DNA from: Halomonas sp. H10-9-1
GTDB taxonomy: Bacteria > Pseudomonadota > Gammaproteobacteria > Pseudomonadales > Halomonadaceae
Assembly: GCF_040147005.1 (NCBI RefSeq)
Contig: NZ_JAMSHO010000001.1
Span: 2,728,001 to 2,792,000, forward strand
Direction of reading: 5' to 3'
DNA: 64,000 nucleotides
The notes beneath the pieces were generated by a model, which was not told the origin of the DNA, searched no databases, and was given only the letters and a program-made list of their open reading frames with translations. The position numbers were made by a program, and so were the translations under genes. Shown piece after piece: positions 1 to 8,887 of the stretch. How positions within the stretch are numbered: position 1 is the stretch's first letter; every line of letters starts with the position of its first letter.

Positions 1-694
1 GCTTGCTTCCGGCCAGCGCCTGGCCCGCCTCGGCACCGTAGCCGTTGACCACGTTGACCACCCCCGGCGGCAGCAGGTCGCCGACCAGCTTCATCAGCTC
101 CAGTATCGAGGCCGGGGTCTGCTCGGCGGGCTTGAGCACCACGCAGTTGCCGGCGGCCAGGGCCGGCGCCAGCTTCCACACCGCCATCAGCAGCGGGAAG
201 TTCCAGGGAATGATCTGCCCCACCACGCCCAGCGGCTCGTGGAAGTGGTAGGCCACGGTATTGGCATCGATATCGGCGGCGGTGCCTTCCTGGGCGCGGA
301 TGCAGCCAGCGAAGTAGCGGAAGTGGTCGACGGCCAGCGGCAGGTCGGCGTTGAGGGTCTCGCGCACCGCCTTGCCGTTGTCCCAGGTCTCGGCCACGGC
401 CAGCATCTCGATATTCTGCTCGATGCGATCGGCGATCCTGAGCAGGATGTTGGAGCGCTCGGCGGCGGAGGTCTTGCCCCAGGCGGGCGCGGCGGCGTGG
501 GCGGCATCCAGCGCCAGGTCGATATCCTCGGCACTCGAGCGCGGGATCTGGCAGAACACCTCGCCGTTGACCGGGCTGACGTTATCGAAGTACTGACCCT
601 TCACCGGTGGCACGAACTCGCCGCCGATATAGTTGCCGTAGCGTTTCTCGAAAGCGATGACGGCGCCGGACTCGCCGGGATTGGCGTAGATCAT
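1..694 (-). CDS. Aldehyde dehydrogenase, ExaC/AldB type (3' end outside window)
   Basis: About 231 N-terminal residues are visible; the gene runs off the left edge. It oxidises an aldehyde (acetaldehyde in the ExaC/AldB branch) to the acid with NAD(P). The frame shows the family pattern: an N-terminal IGGEFVPP stretch, PWNFP around the conserved Asn, and LKPAEQTP with the cofactor-binding Lys. The catalytic Cys/Glu part is not in the window. The ATG at 692-694 follows CAGGAG. It is divergent from the LuxR-type regulator gene at 828, with 133 bp between the starts. The neighbouring regulators resemble those around alcohol-oxidation genes in pseudomonads, which suggests but does not prove an alcohol/aldehyde role. 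Confidence 0.9.
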   Translation of the reverse strand, partial: MIYANPGESGAVIAFEKRYGNYIGGEFVPPVKGQYFDNVSPVNGEVFCQIPRSSAEDIDLALDAAHAAAPAWGKTSAAERSNILLRIADRIEQNIEMLAVAETWDNGKAVRETLNADLPLAVDHFRYFAGCIRAQEGTAADIDANTVAYHFHEPLGVVGQIIPWNFPLLMAVWKLAPALAAGNCVVLKPAEQTPASILELMKLVGDLLPPGVVNVVNGYGAEAGQALAGSK

Positions 695-827
695 GGCAGG
701 CTCCTGAACATTGTCGTTATTGAGGATGTGCCCTGTCAGTGTTGGTCGCCATCGCGATCTGCGACATACTCCGGTGGCAGGAGATGCCCTCCTCCATAAG
801 TAGGAGGGCCCCAACCAGGAGCATGCC

Positions 828-1499
828 ATGACCACCCTGATGGTCGCCGACGACCACCCGCTGTTTCGCGAGGCGATCGCCGCGGTGATCGCCGCCGGCC
901 TTCCCGAGAGCAGGCTACTGGAGGCCGACAGCCTGGCCCAGGCCATGCGCGAGGCACAGCGCCACGAGGCGAGCCTCGACCTGCTGCTGCTCGACCTGGG
1001 GCTCCCCGATGCCGCCGGGCTCGATGGCCTGGCGCGGCTCCGTGACGCCCTGCCCGACCTGCCGGTGGCGATCCTCTCCGCCGAACAGGATCGGCGCACA
1101 GTGCTCGAGGCGATCGAGCTCGGCGCGGTGGGCTACATCCCCAAGTCGACACCCCGCGACGACCTGCTGGCCGCGCTGGAGCGCATCCTTGAGGGCCATC
1201 TCTACTTGCCCCCCCAGGTGATGCGCCGCCCGCCTCTCAGCAGGCGCGATTCGCCGCCGGCACCCCTCGACGCGCCCCTGGCGAGGCTTACCGACAAGCA
1301 GCTCGAGGTACTGAAGGAGCTCGGCCACGGCGCCTCCAACAAGGCCATCGCTCGCAAGCTGGGTATCGCCGAGACCACGGTGAAGACCCACGTCTCGGCG
1401 ATCCTGCGCCGTCTCGGCGTTACCAGCCGCGTCCAGGCCGTGCTGCTCGCAGGGGAGCTCGACCTGCCCGCCTACCTGGTCTCACGGCGGGGGCGCTGA
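828..1499 (+). CDS. LuxR/NarL-family response regulator
   Basis: A 223-aa two-domain regulator. The receiver domain (about residues 1-120) has the acidic pair D8/D9, the phospho-acceptor D56 in [10 protein letters not shown]84 and K106. A linker is followed by a LuxR helix-turn-helix (about 150-215) with LTDKQLEVL and [19 protein letters not shown]. Its ATG follows AGGAG. It probably responds to one of the adjacent histidine kinases and, by position, may control the divergent aldehyde dehydrogenase gene. Regulators of this build (ErbR/AgmR, ErdR) govern ethanol oxidation in Pseudomonas; that link is by analogy only. Its 3' end overlaps the convergent kinase gene by 28 bp. Confidence 0.9.
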   Translation: MTTLMVADDHPLFREAIAAVIAAGLPESRLLEADSLAQAMREAQRHEASLDLLLLDLGLPDAAGLDGLARLRDALPDLPVAILSAEQDRRTVLEAIELGAVGYIPKSTPRDDLLAALERILEGHLYLPPQVMRRPPLSRRDSPPAPLDAPLARLTDKQLEVLKELGHGASNKAIARKLGIAETTVKTHVSAILRRLGVTSRVQAVLLAGELDLPAYLVSRRGR

Positions 1500-2851
1500 G
1501 CCTCCAGCAGGGTGCCCAGCAATACCCTCAGCCGCAGTGGCTTGAGCGGCTTGTGCAGGCAGGCGTAACCCGCCTCGCGGATGCGGGCCTTGAGGGCCGC
1601 ATCGTGGTTGGCGGTGATCACCACCACCGGGAGCCCCGGGTAGCGCCGCCGCAGCCGACCGGCCACCGCCAGGCCATCCGGCTGCCCCTCGCCGAGGTGA
1701 TAGTCCACCAACAGCACCTCCGGCGGCATGCCCTCCAGCCGCTGGGGGGTGGCAGCGCTTGTCACCCGGCATCCCCAGCCACCCAGCAGGGCGACCATGC
1801 CATCGCGGATATCGGCATCATTGTCGATCACCCAGACACGCGCTCCGGCCAGTGGCCCCGGCGTCTCGTGCCCGACCGCCTGGGGAGTGGCCGGTGCTGT
1901 ACCGTAGGGCACCCGCAGCGAGAACAGCGACCCCTGCCCCGGGCGTGAGGCCAGGCCCAGCGGGTGGCCCAGCATGCCGGCGATGCGCTCGACGATCGCC
2001 AGCCCCAACCCGAGGCCGCGGTCGTCGTCTGCTCCGCCGGCACCGAGCCGATGGAACTCATCGAAGATCACGCGCTGCTGGGCCGGGGCGATGCCCGGAC
2101 CGGTATCCCCGACCACGATCTCCAACCCATCGCCACGCCGCCGACAGCCCAGCAGGATACGCCCGTGACGGGTATAGCGAATGGCGTTGCTCAGGAAGTT
2201 GCGCACCACCCGCGCCAGCAGCGCCAGGTCGGAGGTGATCACCGCACCACTCGGCACATGGCGCAACTCGAGCCCCCGGCTGGCGGCGACCTGGCGATAC
2301 TCCTCGGCCAGCACGCCGAGCAGTTCCTCAGCGGGGAAGCTGGTCACATCCGGCCGCAGCACCCCGGCATCGAGCCGCGAGATGTCCACTAGGCTGCCGA
2401 TCAGCGCCTCGACGTCCTTGAGCGCGCGGTTGATACTGCCGACCAGGCGGTGCGATTCGTCGGGCAGGCGGTGCCCCTCCAGGGCGCTGGCGAAGAGCCG
2501 GGCCGCGTTGAGCGGCTGCAGCAGGTCGTGGCTCACCGCGGCGAGGAATCGGGTCTTGGAGAGGTTGGCCGCTTCGGCCTCGGCCCGGGAGCGCTCCAGG
2601 GCGGCCAGGGTACGCTGCAGCGTCTCGGTGCGCTCACGTACCTGCTCGGCGAGCAGCACCGAATGCTCGAAGGCGCCATAGGGCCCTCCGTGGGGCACGC
2701 CTCCCGACTCCACACGTTCGATCAGGGCGCTACAGATGCGCCGCAGCCGGGCGTTCTCCTCGGCCAGCGCCTGCGGCGAGGCGGAGGCCTCAGGGGCGCG
2801 TCGCGGATCCAATGGCGACTCCGGTAAAGGTCTGGTTGAGGTGCATGCCAT
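1472..2851 (-). CDS. Hybrid sensor histidine kinase with C-terminal receiver
   Basis: 459 aa, with no membrane segment seen, so probably cytosolic. An N-terminal coiled-coil (about 28-100) leads to an H-box with H108 in SHDLLQPLNAAR, an N-box with N222 in SNAIRY, the DTGPG box at 249-253 and GLGLGLA. A receiver domain follows (VWVIDNDADIRD from 339, phospho-acceptor D383 in LLVDYHLG). The start lies inside the upstream FIST gene (62-bp overlap), so the two are co-transcribed and probably coupled; the FIST protein is a plausible partner or signal sensor. The architecture resembles the ErcS'-type kinases of alcohol-oxidation clusters. The exact start codon is not secure. Confidence 0.88.
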   Translation of the reverse strand: MACTSTRPLPESPLDPRRAPEASASPQALAEENARLRRICSALIERVESGGVPHGGPYGAFEHSVLLAEQVRERTETLQRTLAALERSRAEAEAANLSKTRFLAAVSHDLLQPLNAARLFASALEGHRLPDESHRLVGSINRALKDVEALIGSLVDISRLDAGVLRPDVTSFPAEELLGVLAEEYRQVAASRGLELRHVPSGAVITSDLALLARVVRNFLSNAIRYTRHGRILLGCRRRGDGLEIVVGDTGPGIAPAQQRVIFDEFHRLGAGGADDDRGLGLGLAIVERIAGMLGHPLGLASRPGQGSLFSLRVPYGTAPATPQAVGHETPGPLAGARVWVIDNDADIRDGMVALLGGWGCRVTSAATPQRLEGMPPEVLLVDYHLGEGQPDGLAVAGRLRRRYPGLPVVVITANHDAALKARIREAGYACLHKPLKPLRLRVLLGTLLEAQRPRRETR

Positions 2852-3956
2852 GGTGCTGCTCGCCGTAGGTGTTAAAACCGATGACCCGGGAGCGCGACAG
2901 CAGCCGCGATGCGGTCGCCAGCTCTCCGCGCGCCTCGATCTCGAGCCGGCGCAGGAAACAATCGCAGCCGATCACCAGGGCCGGCTCGCCAAGGCGCTGC
3001 GCCAGGCCATCGAGGACCGCCTCGAGTTGCTCGAGCATCGGCGTGGGGCGCATGGCGGTGAGCACGATGCCGGTCTCCACGGCACAGTAGAAGCTCAGGC
3101 TGCCATCGGGGTTGACCCGCTGCACCGACCGCACGTAGTGGGCATCGGCGATGCGCACCGCCAGCGGATGCAGGGCAAAGGCCTCGGCATCCAGCGCCGC
3201 CACCGGCACGCCCACCAGCCGCGCATACTCTTCGGCCGCGGGCAGCGCATTGAGCTCGAGCACCCGACGCGTCGCGCTGTCCGCCCGGGTGACCACCAGC
3301 TTATGGTCAAGCGGCTGCAAGTGGTGGGTGGTGAAGACCTCGAAGGGCAGCCGCGTCGCCACCATCACCACCACCGCCGCCCGGGGGTGGAAGCGACCCT
3401 CGGCATAGACGTGGGTGCGCGCCAGGCGGTTGTCGTCACCGGCGGAGCCGCCGAAGCCGGGGATGCTACCCAGCGCGGCCTCCAGGGTGGCCAGCACCTG
3501 TTCCTCGCGACTGGAGAGGCCGTCGAGCAGGGTCAGGGCGAAGCGTCCCGCGCTGTCCGGCACCGCGTCGCGACACTCTTCCAGCAGACCATCCACCAGC
3601 CGCTGGGCCGCGAGAAGGTCGAAACGATCCAGGTCCATCACCGGGGCGCAGGCGACCGCAAAGGACTCCTGCGACAGGCCGATGGCCACGATGCAACCGC
3701 GCTCATAGCCTGCCGGGCTGATCTCGCCGGCCGTGGTGCACCCCACCACCGGCACCCGCCCGAAGGTGTGCGTGAGCGCCCGGGACAGGCCCTCGAGGGG
3801 ATAGTCGGCGCTGCAGAAGAAGAGCACGAAGCCCAGCGCCGGATGGCACAGCGCCTCGCCGAGTTCAGCCACGGCGGCCGCAGGGTCGGCATGCCGCGAG
3901 ACCGCGCTGCACAGGGGGGAGCCGCCGGGGCACGGGGCAGGATCGGGGCGCATCAT
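2790..3956 (-). CDS. FIST-domain sensory protein
   Basis: A 388-aa protein with an N-terminal FIST domain (about 20-220; VVGCTTAGEISPAGYERG and GGSAGDDN are typical) and a FIST_C domain (about 225-370; ALVIGCDCFLRR, GFNTYGEQHHGMHLNQTFTGVA). FIST domains are thought to bind small ligands, perhaps amino acids, and usually act with signalling proteins. No signal peptide or membrane helix is visible. It is followed by an overlapping histidine kinase gene. Two ATGs lie in tandem at the start. What it senses is unknown. Confidence 0.88.
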   Translation of the reverse strand: MMRPDPAPCPGGSPLCSAVSRHADPAAAVAELGEALCHPALGFVLFFCSADYPLEGLSRALTHTFGRVPVVGCTTAGEISPAGYERGCIVAIGLSQESFAVACAPVMDLDRFDLLAAQRLVDGLLEECRDAVPDSAGRFALTLLDGLSSREEQVLATLEAALGSIPGFGGSAGDDNRLARTHVYAEGRFHPRAAVVVMVATRLPFEVFTTHHLQPLDHKLVVTRADSATRRVLELNALPAAEEYARLVGVPVAALDAEAFALHPLAVRIADAHYVRSVQRVNPDGSLSFYCAVETGIVLTAMRPTPMLEQLEAVLDGLAQRLGEPALVIGCDCFLRRLEIEARGELATASRLLSRSRVIGFNTYGEQHHGMHLNQTFTGVAIGSATRP

Positions 3957-4022
3957 CGACTCCGGAGGCTAAGCAGACAGCCAGTGTAGGTCGGCAACCG
4001 GCGCGGCCACAACATCCGAGGG

Positions 4023-6176
4023 TCAGTCCGAGAGGGCTCCCGTCCAGCGAGCCAGGGAGGCCAGGGTGGCGGCCAGGCAGGCATCTAGCTCCCGAAGGGC
4101 GGGACGCGCCGCCGCGAGCGTCTCCTCGGCGGCGAGTCGCTCGAGCCGTGCCGCCAGTCCCGCCACCTTCACCGCTCCCAGGCTCGCGGACTCTCCCTTC
4201 AGCTGGTGCGCCACATGCCGCATCCCCTCGGCGTCACCCGCCGCCAGGGCCGAATCGAGCTGGGCGAGATGTGCCTCGGCCTGGTCGCGGTACAGCACCA
4301 CCACTGGCACCAGCCCAGGTTCACCGAAGGAGTCGAGCAGCGACACCAGGATCCGTGAATCGACCAGCGTCTCCTGGCTCATGGCGGCGGCCGGCGCCGA
4401 GGTGCTACCCCCCAGGTGGCGCCCCAGCACCTCCAGCAGGGCCTCCAGGAGCAGCGGCTTGGTGAGGTAGCCATTCATCCCCGCGGCCAGGCAACGCGCC
4501 CGCTCGCCCCCCGGTCCGCCGGCAGTCATGGCCACGATGGGCACCTCGGCCGACCAGCCGTGGCGCTGGCGTAACCGGCGGGTCACCTCCAGGCCGTCCA
4601 TGCCGGGCATCTGCACATCCATGAAGATCAGGTCGAAGGAGCGGCGCTCGGTCAGGGCCAGTGCCGCCTCGCCGGACTCGGCCAGGCTGACGCGACACTC
4701 CAATCGCTCGAGCATCGCCTGGGCGACTTGCTGATTGACCGGATTGTCCTCCACTACCAGCAAGCGTGCCCCCTGTAGCTGGCCGAGCTCGACCGGGCCC
4801 GTCGCGGCCGCCTGTGACGGCTCGGCGGCAGGCACCAGCGGCAGCAGGCACCAGAAGCGACTACCGACACCGGGCTCGCTCTGCACGTCGATGCTGCCCC
4901 CCATGGCATCGACCAGTCGGCGTGAGATCGCCAGGCCCAGCCCGGTACCGCCGAAGCGCCGTGCAGTAGAGGCATCGCCCTGGAGGAAGGGTTCGAAGAT
5001 GCGCTCACGCTGCTCGGCGGGGATGCCACAACCGGAGTCGCGCACTTCCAGCCGCAGGGTCTCGTCATCCTCGAGCGACGCCTCGAGGACAACCCGCCCC
5101 TGGTCGGTGAACTTCACGGCATTGGAGACCAGGTTGAGCAGTACCTGACGCAGCCGCGCCGGATCCCCCATCACCCAGGCGGGCAGCATCTCGGATACCC
5201 GCGCCTCGAGGCCGATCCCGCATGACTCGGCGCGCGCGGAGAAGATCGACACCGAGCCCTCCAGCAGGGCCGCAAGCGACAGCGGCTGGTATTCCAGGTC
5301 GAGCCGGCCGGCCTCGATCTTGGAGAAGTCCAGCAGCTCGTTGATCAGCCCCAGCAACAAGTTGGCGCTGTCGTGGATGGTGGTCGCATACTGCCGTGGG
5401 TGCTCCTCCAGGGGCTCCTCCAGCAGCAGGTGACTCATGCCGATGACGCCATTGAGCGGGGTACGAATCTCGTGGCTCACGGTGGCCAGGAAATCCGACT
5501 TGGCCCGGCTCGCCGACTCCGCGCGCCGCGCGGTGGCCTGCAGCTTGTGGCTGAGCTTCTCCAGGTCGCGGCGGGCGGCGGCGCTGTCGTGCGCCTCGCG
5601 AAACAGCATCATCGCCACCAGCAGGGCGGCGAAGCTCATGGCAAGGATCAGCACCAGCAGCAGGCCATAGAGCCACTGCAGCTGGCGCCGCTCGTGGGTC
5701 GCACTCTTCGCCAGGTAGCCATTGATGGCGATCACCAGGCGCTCGGTGCGGTTGCCCAGCACCTCCAGGCGCTGCTCCAGGTCCTGCCGGGCCTCTCCCT
5801 CCAGGGAGTCGAGCCCGGCGATGGCGTCGTCCAGCGCCTCGATGCGCGCCTCGATCTCATCGATGAGGTCGACGGCGGCGGGAATCTGGGCGACCAGCTC
5901 GGTGACATCGCCCTGGCGTATCAGGGTCAGGCGGCTGTAGAAGAGCTCGAAGCGCAGCCGCAGTCCGGAGAGGACCGCTTCGGGCTGGGCGAGATAGCTG
6001 CGCATCTGCACGGTATCCCGGTCAAGCTTGTAGGCATGCCAGACGGCATCGCCGCCGACGCTGCCCGCCAGGCTGTCCTGGCGCCAGGAGACCAGGCCCA
6101 CCACGACCAGAGCTGCGGCGAACAGCACCAGGGCACTGATCGCCCCCAGCCTCAGCCGCAGGGGCAACTTCAGCAT
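4023..6176 (-). CDS. Membrane hybrid sensor kinase (HK-REC-HPt)
   Basis: 717 aa. Two membrane helices (about 11-30 and 168-192) flank a periplasmic, mostly helical sensing region. Then come a coiled linker, H235 in SHEIRTPLNG, the N-box around N352 (SNAVKF), RDSGCGIP and GTGLGLAIS. The receiver starts near 470 (VVEDNPVNQQVA) with D520 in FMDVQMPGMDG. A C-terminal HPt domain carries H657 in HVAHQLKGESASLGA. This is the BarA/TorS-like layout, implying a phosphorelay to a separate regulator. It lies 27 bp downstream of the gene for a periplasmic molybdopterin-fold protein, which may supply its signal. Confidence 0.92.
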   Translation of the reverse strand: MLKLPLRLRLGAISALVLFAAALVVVGLVSWRQDSLAGSVGGDAVWHAYKLDRDTVQMRSYLAQPEAVLSGLRLRFELFYSRLTLIRQGDVTELVAQIPAAVDLIDEIEARIEALDDAIAGLDSLEGEARQDLEQRLEVLGNRTERLVIAINGYLAKSATHERRQLQWLYGLLLVLILAMSFAALLVAMMLFREAHDSAAARRDLEKLSHKLQATARRAESASRAKSDFLATVSHEIRTPLNGVIGMSHLLLEEPLEEHPRQYATTIHDSANLLLGLINELLDFSKIEAGRLDLEYQPLSLAALLEGSVSIFSARAESCGIGLEARVSEMLPAWVMGDPARLRQVLLNLVSNAVKFTDQGRVVLEASLEDDETLRLEVRDSGCGIPAEQRERIFEPFLQGDASTARRFGGTGLGLAISRRLVDAMGGSIDVQSEPGVGSRFWCLLPLVPAAEPSQAAATGPVELGQLQGARLLVVEDNPVNQQVAQAMLERLECRVSLAESGEAALALTERRSFDLIFMDVQMPGMDGLEVTRRLRQRHGWSAEVPIVAMTAGGPGGERARCLAAGMNGYLTKPLLLEALLEVLGRHLGGSTSAPAAAMSQETLVDSRILVSLLDSFGEPGLVPVVVLYRDQAEAHLAQLDSALAAGDAEGMRHVAHQLKGESASLGAVKVAGLAARLERLAAEETLAAARPALRELDACLAATLASLARWTGALSD

Positions 6177-6203
6177 GGGCGACGTCCCGCTGACACCGCC
6201 TGC

Positions 6204-6701
6204 TCAGGGCGCATGGATCTCCGCCACGTGCCATACCGAGCGGAATCGCACCGCCTCGTTATGCAACTCCGGATGATCATCGAAGGGGTAGAGCACGAAT
6301 AGCGGCCCAAACTCGCGAATCGGCACCGGCTCGCCATCACGCCTCATGGCCAGGATCACGTCGTAGTCGTGCAGCTCCTCCACGGGAATCTCTGCCCGGT
6401 ATTCATTGAGAGACTGCACCACGATGCTATCGGCCGCGACCCCCGCTGCGGCGAGTACATCACGCAGCAGCGGCCCCTGAAAACAGCCCGACTCACGGTG
6501 CCAGGGGGTACGGGTGCAGACCACAAGGGGCGAAAGCGCCATCAGCATCGAGCGGTCGAAGAACGCCTCTCCACCAACATTGGGATGGGCAATATCACCG
6601 CTGATGGAGAGCAGGACCCTTCCCTCGGGTGCCGGCAGCTCTTCGCCGATGGCGAGTACCGGCAGACAGGCCAGCGAGAGGGCGATGATCGACAGGCGCA
6701 T
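6204..6701 (-). CDS. Periplasmic molybdopterin-fold (sulfite oxidase-like) protein
   Basis: 165 aa with a clear signal peptide (MRLSIIALSLACLPVLAIG, cleavage near 19). The mature part resembles the oxidoreductase molybdopterin-binding fold: ISGDI, FQGPLLRDVLAAAG, IPVEELHDYDVILAMRRDGEPV and GPLFVLYPFDDHP match its late segments. It is shorter than catalytic YedY/MsrP-type enzymes and no clear Mo-ligand Cys is seen; C72 and C79 could instead form a disulfide. It may be a ligand-binding relative. It is the first gene of a pair with the hybrid kinase 27 bp downstream, so a sensing role for that kinase is likely (inference). Confidence 0.8.
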   Translation of the reverse strand: MRLSIIALSLACLPVLAIGEELPAPEGRVLLSISGDIAHPNVGGEAFFDRSMLMALSPLVVCTRTPWHRESGCFQGPLLRDVLAAAGVAADSIVVQSLNEYRAEIPVEELHDYDVILAMRRDGEPVPIREFGPLFVLYPFDDHPELHNEAVRFRSVWHVAEIHAP

Positions 6702-6759
6702 GATGGGGCCCCTTGGAGGCAGATTCTGGACGCCAGACTACCCCATCATGACACCATGG

Positions 6760-7245
6760 TCAGCTCGACGAAGGCGGCAGTTCGGGAGCGGGCAGAGACC
6801 CCAGGCCGTCGAGCAGACGCAGCAGCAGGTTGGCCCGCGCCTCGAAGATGGCATTGCGCTGCAGTCGGTGGGAAAGCTCGAGCATGCCCGGCCTGCCCAG
6901 CTCCACCTCCTGCAACTGGGCATGGTAGGCCTCCAGCAACGTCAGGTCCGCCTCACGACTGGCCTGCCAGGCCTGCTCCGACAGCGCCAGGGCCTCGCGG
7001 GACTCTTCTCCCAACGCACGGCCCAACCGTCCCGTGAGCCGCTCGACCTGCTCACGCCAACCCGCCTCGGCCGTATCGGCACAGGCCAGCATGGCTTCGA
7101 GCTCCTCCTCGGCCTCCACCAGGCAGGCATGCCACTTATGCTGCAGCGACTCGAGCTGGGCTGAGGGGGCGGACTGGGCCAGGAGCGGCTCGACGAAGAG
7201 AGCAAGGAAGGCCAGCAGGGCGGCAGCGGGCAGGGAACGTGGCAT
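6760..7245 (-). CDS. LprI/DUF1311-like secreted protein
   Basis: 161 aa from the ATG at 7243-7245, chosen because a signal peptide (PRSLPAAALLAFLALFVEPLLA) follows directly; the frame is open further upstream but that part is not protein-like. The mature protein is highly helical and rich in Glu, Leu and Arg, with WHACLVEAEEELEAMLACADTAE resembling the lysozyme-inhibitor LprI N-terminal family. That family is periplasmic and only partly characterised. The ribosome binding site is weak. It lies between the DUF2189 gene and the molybdopterin-fold protein, all on the same strand. Confidence 0.6.
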   Translation of the reverse strand: MPRSLPAAALLAFLALFVEPLLAQSAPSAQLESLQHKWHACLVEAEEELEAMLACADTAEAGWREQVERLTGRLGRALGEESREALALSEQAWQASREADLTLLEAYHAQLQEVELGRPGMLELSHRLQRNAIFEARANLLLRLLDGLGSLPAPELPPSSS

Positions 7246-7281
7246 GACAGACTCACAGCAGGCAGGTAAACAGATACCCAT

Positions 7282-7309
7282 AAAAGCCGGGGGGCATTCA
7301 TGCCCCCCA
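7282..7309 (-). terminator. Intrinsic terminator after DUF2189 gene
   Basis: On the minus strand GGGGGGCA pairs with TGCCCCCC across a short loop and is followed by a TTTTAT tract. It lies about 50 bp downstream of the DUF2189 stop codon. Confidence 0.75.
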
Positions 7310-7359
7310 GCATAGTCGTTCAAGAGATCCGTGCCTCGACGAGAGAAGCTCCAAGCCGA

Positions 7360-8187
7360 TCAGCTATGCAACTCGCAGCCCTCCTCCTGGGACTTGATCA
7401 CCACCAGGTCCTCGTAAGCATGCCAGCTGGCGAAGCCCAGCACCGGCAGGATCAGCGCCAGGCCGATATAGAAGGTCAGCACCCCGACCAGCACACAGCC
7501 GGTGAGGATGGCGGCCCACAGCAGCATCGGACGGAAGTTGCGCGATACGGCCCTCACGCTGGCCTCAATCCCCTCCATGAAGGTGAGGTCGCGATCCATC
7601 AAGGTGGGAATCGCCACTACGCTGATGGCGAAGGCACCGAAGGCCAGGAACCCTCCCAGCACGGTGCCGACGGCGATCATGCCGAGCCCCTCGGGGGTCG
7701 TCAGCAGCGCCGCATAGAGGGCATCGGGACTCGGCACCTTGAGACCGAAGAAGATCGCGAACAGCAGAATCGCGATATTGAACCAGGCCAGCAACACCAG
7801 CATCAGCATCACGCCCATCATCGCCAGCTGGCCGGCATGGGGGCGCCAGGCGCCGAGGGCATCGCCCAGGTGCGGAGCGCGATTGGCCTCCAGGGCACGG
7901 CTGATGCCGTAGGAGCCTACCGCCACCAGGGGGCCGATGAACATGAAACCGGCCACCAGCGGCAGCAGCCAGTGCCACAGCCCCAGATAGATGGCCCCGA
8001 CGGTGACCGCGATACTCAGCCCTACCCAGAACATGCCATAGGCGAGACTGACCGCGGCGGCCTGCCGGAAGTCCTCGATGCCGGCGGCGAGCCAGGCCCT
8101 GGGACGCTCCATGCCCACCAGACGGATGGTGATCCTGACGCCAGCCGCTGCCGACGTGCCATGTGCTTTCGCGGTTGCCGCATTCAT
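7360..8187 (-). CDS. DUF2189-family integral membrane protein
   Basis: 275 aa with about six hydrophobic segments (near 45-65, 70-95, 125-150, 160-185, 215-240 and 245-262). It matches the DUF2189 pattern: an N-terminal cytoplasmic stretch, then LAYGMFWVGLSIAV, LLPLVAGFMFIGPLVAVGSYGISRALE, and RNFRPMLLWAAILTGCVLVG near the end. The family is common in proteobacteria and has no assigned reaction. It stands alone with its own terminator. Confidence 0.85.
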   Translation of the reverse strand: MNAATAKAHGTSAAAGVRITIRLVGMERPRAWLAAGIEDFRQAAAVSLAYGMFWVGLSIAVTVGAIYLGLWHWLLPLVAGFMFIGPLVAVGSYGISRALEANRAPHLGDALGAWRPHAGQLAMMGVMLMLVLLAWFNIAILLFAIFFGLKVPSPDALYAALLTTPEGLGMIAVGTVLGGFLAFGAFAISVVAIPTLMDRDLTFMEGIEASVRAVSRNFRPMLLWAAILTGCVLVGVLTFYIGLALILPVLGFASWHAYEDLVVIKSQEEGCELHS

Positions 8188-8378
8188 GTGTCACCTCTCT
8201 TCACCGATTACCGCCCGACCGGCTCGGGCGCTGCGCGGATGGCCCGGCTCGGGTCCGGCCCATCGAAACAGGTTAACGAGGCCTTGCCCCGTTAACTCTT
8301 TCTTAATCTAGTTGATCGGAGTCAATTCTGCAGGCAGTCGCGCTTGCTTTTTTCACGCTCTGCGCCACACGCAAACGC

Positions 8379-8409
8379 GGAGGGCCCCGACACCGGGTCG
8401 GGGCCCTCC
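8379..8409 (-). terminator. Strong hairpin after universal stress protein gene
   Basis: A perfect 12-bp stem, GGAGGGCCCCGA with TCGGGGCCCTCC, and a 7-nt loop, 36 bp downstream of the uspA-like stop codon. The following T-run is weak. Confidence 0.65.
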
Positions 8410-8444
8410 GCAAGGCCGGATGAGGTGGCGAGAGCCATCCGCAC

Positions 8445-8873
8445 TCAGCGCACGATCATCACCGACACCTTGGAGTGGTGCACCACGTGTTCGGCGTTGG
8501 GACCGAGCACGTAATCGGCGAACTTACGCTTGTTATGGGAGGCCATGACGATCAGGTCGACCTCGAGTTTCTTGGCCGCCTTGACGATCGCCTCCCAGGG
8601 TGAACCATCGACGATGACGCTCTGGGTCTTGATGTCCTCGGGCACGTGTTCTCGGATGAACTCGTGCTGGGCATCCGAGAGTGCGCCACGGGCCTTCTTG
8701 GCGAAGTCCTTGGGAAAGTAGGAGCCGACCAGCGGCATGCGGTAGTCCGGCAGCACCGTCACCACGTGCAACGAGGCACCGAAGCTGCGGCACAGCGCCA
8801 CCGCGGTCGGCAGCGCCTTGGCCCAGGAGGACTCCTCATTGAGGTCCACCGTTAACATGATCTTCTGGTACAT
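8445..8873 (-). CDS. Universal stress protein (UspA family)
   Basis: 142 aa; the ATG at 8871-8873 is preceded by GGGGAGAG. It shows the Usp fold: MYQKIMLTVDLNEESSWAK at the start, IVDGSPWEAIV in the middle, and the ATP-binding end DLIVMASHNKR...GPNAEHVVHHSKVSVMIVR. It lies 14 bp after the TAXI-TRAP membrane gene. Small Usp proteins are regular partners of TRAP transporters (TeaD with ectoine TeaABC is the known case), so it probably modulates this transporter. Confidence 0.93.
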   Translation of the reverse strand: MYQKIMLTVDLNEESSWAKALPTAVALCRSFGASLHVVTVLPDYRMPLVGSYFPKDFAKKARGALSDAQHEFIREHVPEDIKTQSVIVDGSPWEAIVKAAKKLEVDLIVMASHNKRKFADYVLGPNAEHVVHHSKVSVMIVR

Positions 8874-8887
8874 GACGCTCTCTCCCC

